Positions 61,800 through 64,000 of a stretch of DNA of 64,000 bases are shown in pieces. The stretch is from Mycolicibacterium stellerae (GTDB taxonomy: Bacteria > Actinomycetota > Actinomycetes > Mycobacteriales > Mycobacteriaceae). The translations under genes and the position numbers were made by a program. The stretch covers positions 36,363-100,362 of the forward strand of contig NZ_RARC01000024.1 in the NCBI RefSeq assembly GCF_003719305.1, read 5' to 3'. The notes below the pieces were generated by a model. It saw only the letters and a program-made list of their open reading frames with translations, made no database searches and was not told the origin of the DNA. The stretch's first letter is position 1; each line of letters starts with the position of its first letter.

Positions 61800-62285
61800 C
61801 TAGACTTTGCGATTCTCCGACTTGATGAGCCAGGCCAGCTTCTCGAGCCCGTCGATGAGCTGGTGCAGGATGTCCGCCGTGCTGGGATCTTCTGCGTCGA
61901 CCGCGTCGTGCACCGCGCGCAGGGTGTCGACTGCCGCGTAGGTGCGCGCGGTAATCAAGTCGACGACCTCGGCGGTGCCGTGCTCGTAGGCCGGGAACTG
62001 CGGAAGTGACGTGCCCGCGACCACGGTGTCGGAGCGGCCGTCGGGGACCACGTCGAGGGCGCGCATCCGCTCGGCGATCGTGTCGCTGGCCTCACGCGCG
62101 AAGTCCACGAGTTCATCGAGCTGCAGATGGAGGTCGCGGAAGTTCGTGCCGACCACGTTCCAGTGCGCCTGCTTACCCTGCAGGTGAAGCTCGATCAGGT
62201 CCACAAGGACGCGCTGCAAATTGCCGCCGAGCTGGGGGGATGCTTGAAAGTTTCGGATTTCTGCTTCGGTTCGACGTGTGCTCAT
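61800..62285 (-). CDS. dps: Dps-family DNA-protecting ferritin (Dps2-like)
   Basis: A 161-aa protein forming 12-mer cages that oxidise and store iron. The intersubunit ferroxidase ligands are present: His41, His53, Asp57, Asp68 and Glu72 (QAHWNVVGTNFRDLHLQLDE region). The N-terminus MSTRRTEAEI and C-terminus LIKSENRKV closely resemble M. smegmatis Dps2. ATG 62285 matches that protein; ATG 62291 is also possible. An AT-rich 25-bp inverted repeat lies upstream. Confidence 0.95.
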   Translation of the reverse strand: MSTRRTEAEIRNFQASPQLGGNLQRVLVDLIELHLQGKQAHWNVVGTNFRDLHLQLDELVDFAREASDTIAERMRALDVVPDGRSDTVVAGTSLPQFPAYEHGTAEVVDLITARTYAAVDTLRAVHDAVDAEDPSTADILHQLIDGLEKLAWLIKSENRKV

Positions 62286-62302
62286 GGACATTTCAACGAG
62301 CA

Positions 62303-62327
62303 ATAATCTTGAATGACTCCAGATTAT
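62303..62327. promoter_or_regulatory. Inverted repeat upstream of dps
   Basis: ATAATCT-N11-AGATTAT, perfect 7-bp arms, lies 18-42 bp before the dps start. On the minus strand the distal arm contains TAATCT, which fits TANNNT, so a bound regulator would overlap the -10. Confidence 0.45.
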
Positions 62328-62340
62328 GCCGTGAATGGCA

Positions 62341-64000
62341 TCACACTTCCTGCTGATCCTGCTGGGCCAGCAGTCGGGCATACCCGGCGCCCATACCGAG
62401 CAGGACCAGGCCGACGACGATGAACACCGCGACCCGGAACATCCCGTCCAGCGTGCCGAGGTCGAATAGGAACAACTTCGCCATCGAGCCCCCGACCAGC
62501 GCCAGGCCACCGGCGATGGGAAGCGACCGGTCGTCGCGTGGCTTGCGCGCCGCGTACCCGAACAGCGCGGCCGCCATCGCAATCCAGCAGATGGTGGCGG
62601 CCATATGGCCGGCGAAGAACCCGCCGCTTTCGCCGCCTGCCAACACGCCTGCCGTCACGGTGAAGGTGGTGATCGAGTAGACGACCACGACCGCCAGTCC
62701 GGCCAGAAGGACACGGACCGCGTCGGTGTCCAGCACTCCGCGCCCGACCCACGACCAGAAGGTTGCGATGACAGCGGCGATCAGCAGGATGCTGGAAACC
62801 AGTATGGCGACCGAATCCGGTGTGGACAGCGCCGTCGCGCGGACCAGCAACGTGGGCGGTGCGTAGCCGAGGTAGAGCAGCCCGCCGACGACGCCGAACC
62901 CGACGGCCACAAGACGCGCGACGGCGTCTCGGCGTCCCGCGACGGAGGTCACCACAGCCATTGCCAACAGCACCGACGTGGCGATCTCGCCGTCGAAGGC
63001 GACCGTCACCGCGATCAGAGCAGACACCGCCGATGTCACCGACCAGATCTGGCGGACGATCTTCGAAACGCCGGGCAGCCGGTCCCCGACGAGCACGACC
63101 GCAAGCAGTGCGGCGGCCAGTCCGGCTGCCATCAGCGCGGCGACCGTCGATGGCAGTGCCACCGACGCGCACAACACCGGAAACACGCCCCCGATGGTCA
63201 GCAGCGCCATCGCGACCTTGTTGTCGGTCGACGGCAACAGGACCAGCGCGCCCACCATGGCGAGCAGGGCGGCGATTGCGCAGCCACCGGCCAGCCAGGC
63301 ACCGTTGTTGTCGCCGACACGGGCCGCGACCAACGCGATCAAAAGCGGGAACGTCGGCGCCGTGATTCGCGCCGCATGCAGCCAGATCCAGTCCTTGCCG
63401 AGCGCAGCGAGCAGCGATGCAGCCGAGATGGCAAGCATGAACGCGATCAACAGCAACGTAACGCCGTCGGAGACGATCGGCGCGAGGACGATCAGCGGTA
63501 CCAACACGAGTAGGCCGAGGTGCTGTGAGTCCCAGCGCCGGGCCAGGGTGAGGCCACCGCCGCCGATCACCGCGGCGAGCACCAGCCCGACGGGCGCCGA
63601 CACCCAGTGATAGATCGTCGTGATCGCGATGACGTCCATGTACGCCGCGGCGACACCCGTTGCGGCAAGGGCGATGGCACCCACGCGTCCGCCCTGGCGC
63701 GGGTTCAATCGAACCGCGACGACGACGAGCGCCCCGGCAAGCACTGCACCTGCGCCGACCCGGATTTCAGGACGAAGGATGCCGGCCTGGGCGGCGAGCA
63801 CGAGCAGCAGAACGACGCCGATGAGTGTGACAGCGACGCCCGCGACGGCGAGAACCTTGCCGATCCAATTCGAGTCCCGCGGTGGCCGAGGTGCTTTCGC
63901 GGGCGCGGGCGGTTGCGTCATCCGTGGCGGCGGGGCGATCGGAGGTGGGGGCGGCGGAGGAGGTGGCGGCGCGTACGCCACGGCGGGTGGCATGTACGGC
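62341..64000 (-). CDS. DUF2339 multi-helix membrane protein, N-terminus beyond the window
   Basis: At least 550 residues. About 17 or more hydrophobic helices follow a Pro-rich stretch, and the NWIGKVLAVAGVAVTLIGVVLLL start of the membrane part with IRVGAGAVLAGALV is the DUF2339 pattern. Members of this family usually have a cytosolic coiled-coil/Pro-rich N-terminal region, so the in-frame ATG at 63993 is probably internal and the true start lies past 64000. Function is unknown; envelope-related roles are likely. It is 55 bp upstream of dps on the same strand. Confidence 0.8.
   Translation of the reverse strand, partial: PYMPPAVAYAPPPPPPPPPPIAPPPRMTQPPAPAKAPRPPRDSNWIGKVLAVAGVAVTLIGVVLLLVLAAQAGILRPEIRVGAGAVLAGALVVVAVRLNPRQGGRVGAIALAATGVAAAYMDVIAITTIYHWVSAPVGLVLAAVIGGGGLTLARRWDSQHLGLLVLVPLIVLAPIVSDGVTLLLIAFMLAISAASLLAALGKDWIWLHAARITAPTFPLLIALVAARVGDNNGAWLAGGCAIAALLAMVGALVLLPSTDNKVAMALLTIGGVFPVLCASVALPSTVAALMAAGLAAALLAVVLVGDRLPGVSKIVRQIWSVTSAVSALIAVTVAFDGEIATSVLLAMAVVTSVAGRRDAVARLVAVGFGVVGGLLYLGYAPPTLLVRATALSTPDSVAILVSSILLIAAVIATFWSWVGRGVLDTDAVRVLLAGLAVVVVYSITTFTVTAGVLAGGESGGFFAGHMAATICWIAMAAALFGYAARKPRDDRSLPIAGGLALVGGSMAKLFLFDLGTLDGMFRVAVFIVVGLVLLGMGAGYARLLAQQDQQEV

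Noticed and set aside
63993..63993. ATG at 63993 as the start of the DUF2339 protein.
   Set aside because: The frame continues upstream beyond the window and the family normally has a longer N-terminal region, so the start is left open.

Overview
The window is high-GC, gene-dense DNA from a mycobacterium, most likely a fast-growing Mycolicibacterium. Gene order follows the M. tuberculosis Rv1642-to-Rv1625c block: rpmI, infC, lysX, an Rv1639c-type esterase, uvrA, an Rv1637c-type hydrolase, a universal stress protein, an MFS pump, uvrB, an Rv1632c-type protein, coaE, rpsA, polA, an Rv1628c/Rv1627c pair, pdtaR and the Rv1625c-type cyclase. Genes absent from that block are inserted throughout: a CHAT-protease module, udgX, class I aldolase, a PhyH/RidA/permease operon, a phenazine-type flavin monooxygenase operon, livKHMGF, a guanidino-compound operon and a Dps2-type ferritin. 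Many genes are preceded by TANNNT 6-9 nt from the start codon, the usual sign of leaderless mycobacterial transcripts.

Layout. 1-6.4 kb: the rpmI/infC operon (infC with an AUC start and a hairpin leader), a DUF1844 gene, lysX, an esterase and a small acidic protein. 6.4-12.4 kb: an accessory block with a split TPR + CHAT (caspase-like) gene pair and three uncharacterised proteins. 12.4-19.5 kb: an LpqH-like lipoprotein, an AlkZ-like winged-helix protein, uvrA, and SDR/metallo-hydrolase genes. 19.7-24.4 kb: P450, aldolase, acyltransferase, stress protein, udgX, tRNA-Cys. 24.4-33 kb: MgtC-like protein, MFS pump, uvrB, coaE, rpsA. 33-43 kb: PrsW-like protease, permease/RidA/PhyH operon with a divergent TetR, polA, LysR with a divergent monooxygenase-hydrolase operon. 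43-46 kb: two small proteins and a KstR-boxed DUF35/thiolase pair. 46-52 kb: branched-chain amino-acid transporter and pdtaR. 52-54.4 kb: an unusual tRNA-Leu(CAA) with a duplicated 3' end enclosing an epoxide-hydrolase-like gene, then two paralogous secreted proteins. 54.4-64 kb: symporter/TPP enzyme/ureohydrolase with divergent PucR, adenylate cyclase, SRPBCC protein, Dps, and a truncated DUF2339 protein.

How genes work together. DNA repair is over-represented: uvrA, uvrB, polA, udgX and the AlkZ-like gene. Four of these (not udgX) have a promoter matching the LexA-independent RecA-NDp/PafBC consensus with exact N8 spacing. The main candidate for an undescribed system is the CHAT block: a leaderless five-codon upstream ORF is coupled to a TPR gene, which is coupled by a GTGA overlap to a CHAT protease gene, followed by a convergent membrane protein and a coupled pair of unknown proteins. 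The second most unusual locus is the tRNA-Leu, which has a class I fold and a duplicated 3' end that looks like an integration scar. No CRISPR array, insertion sequence, integrase or rRNA gene was seen.
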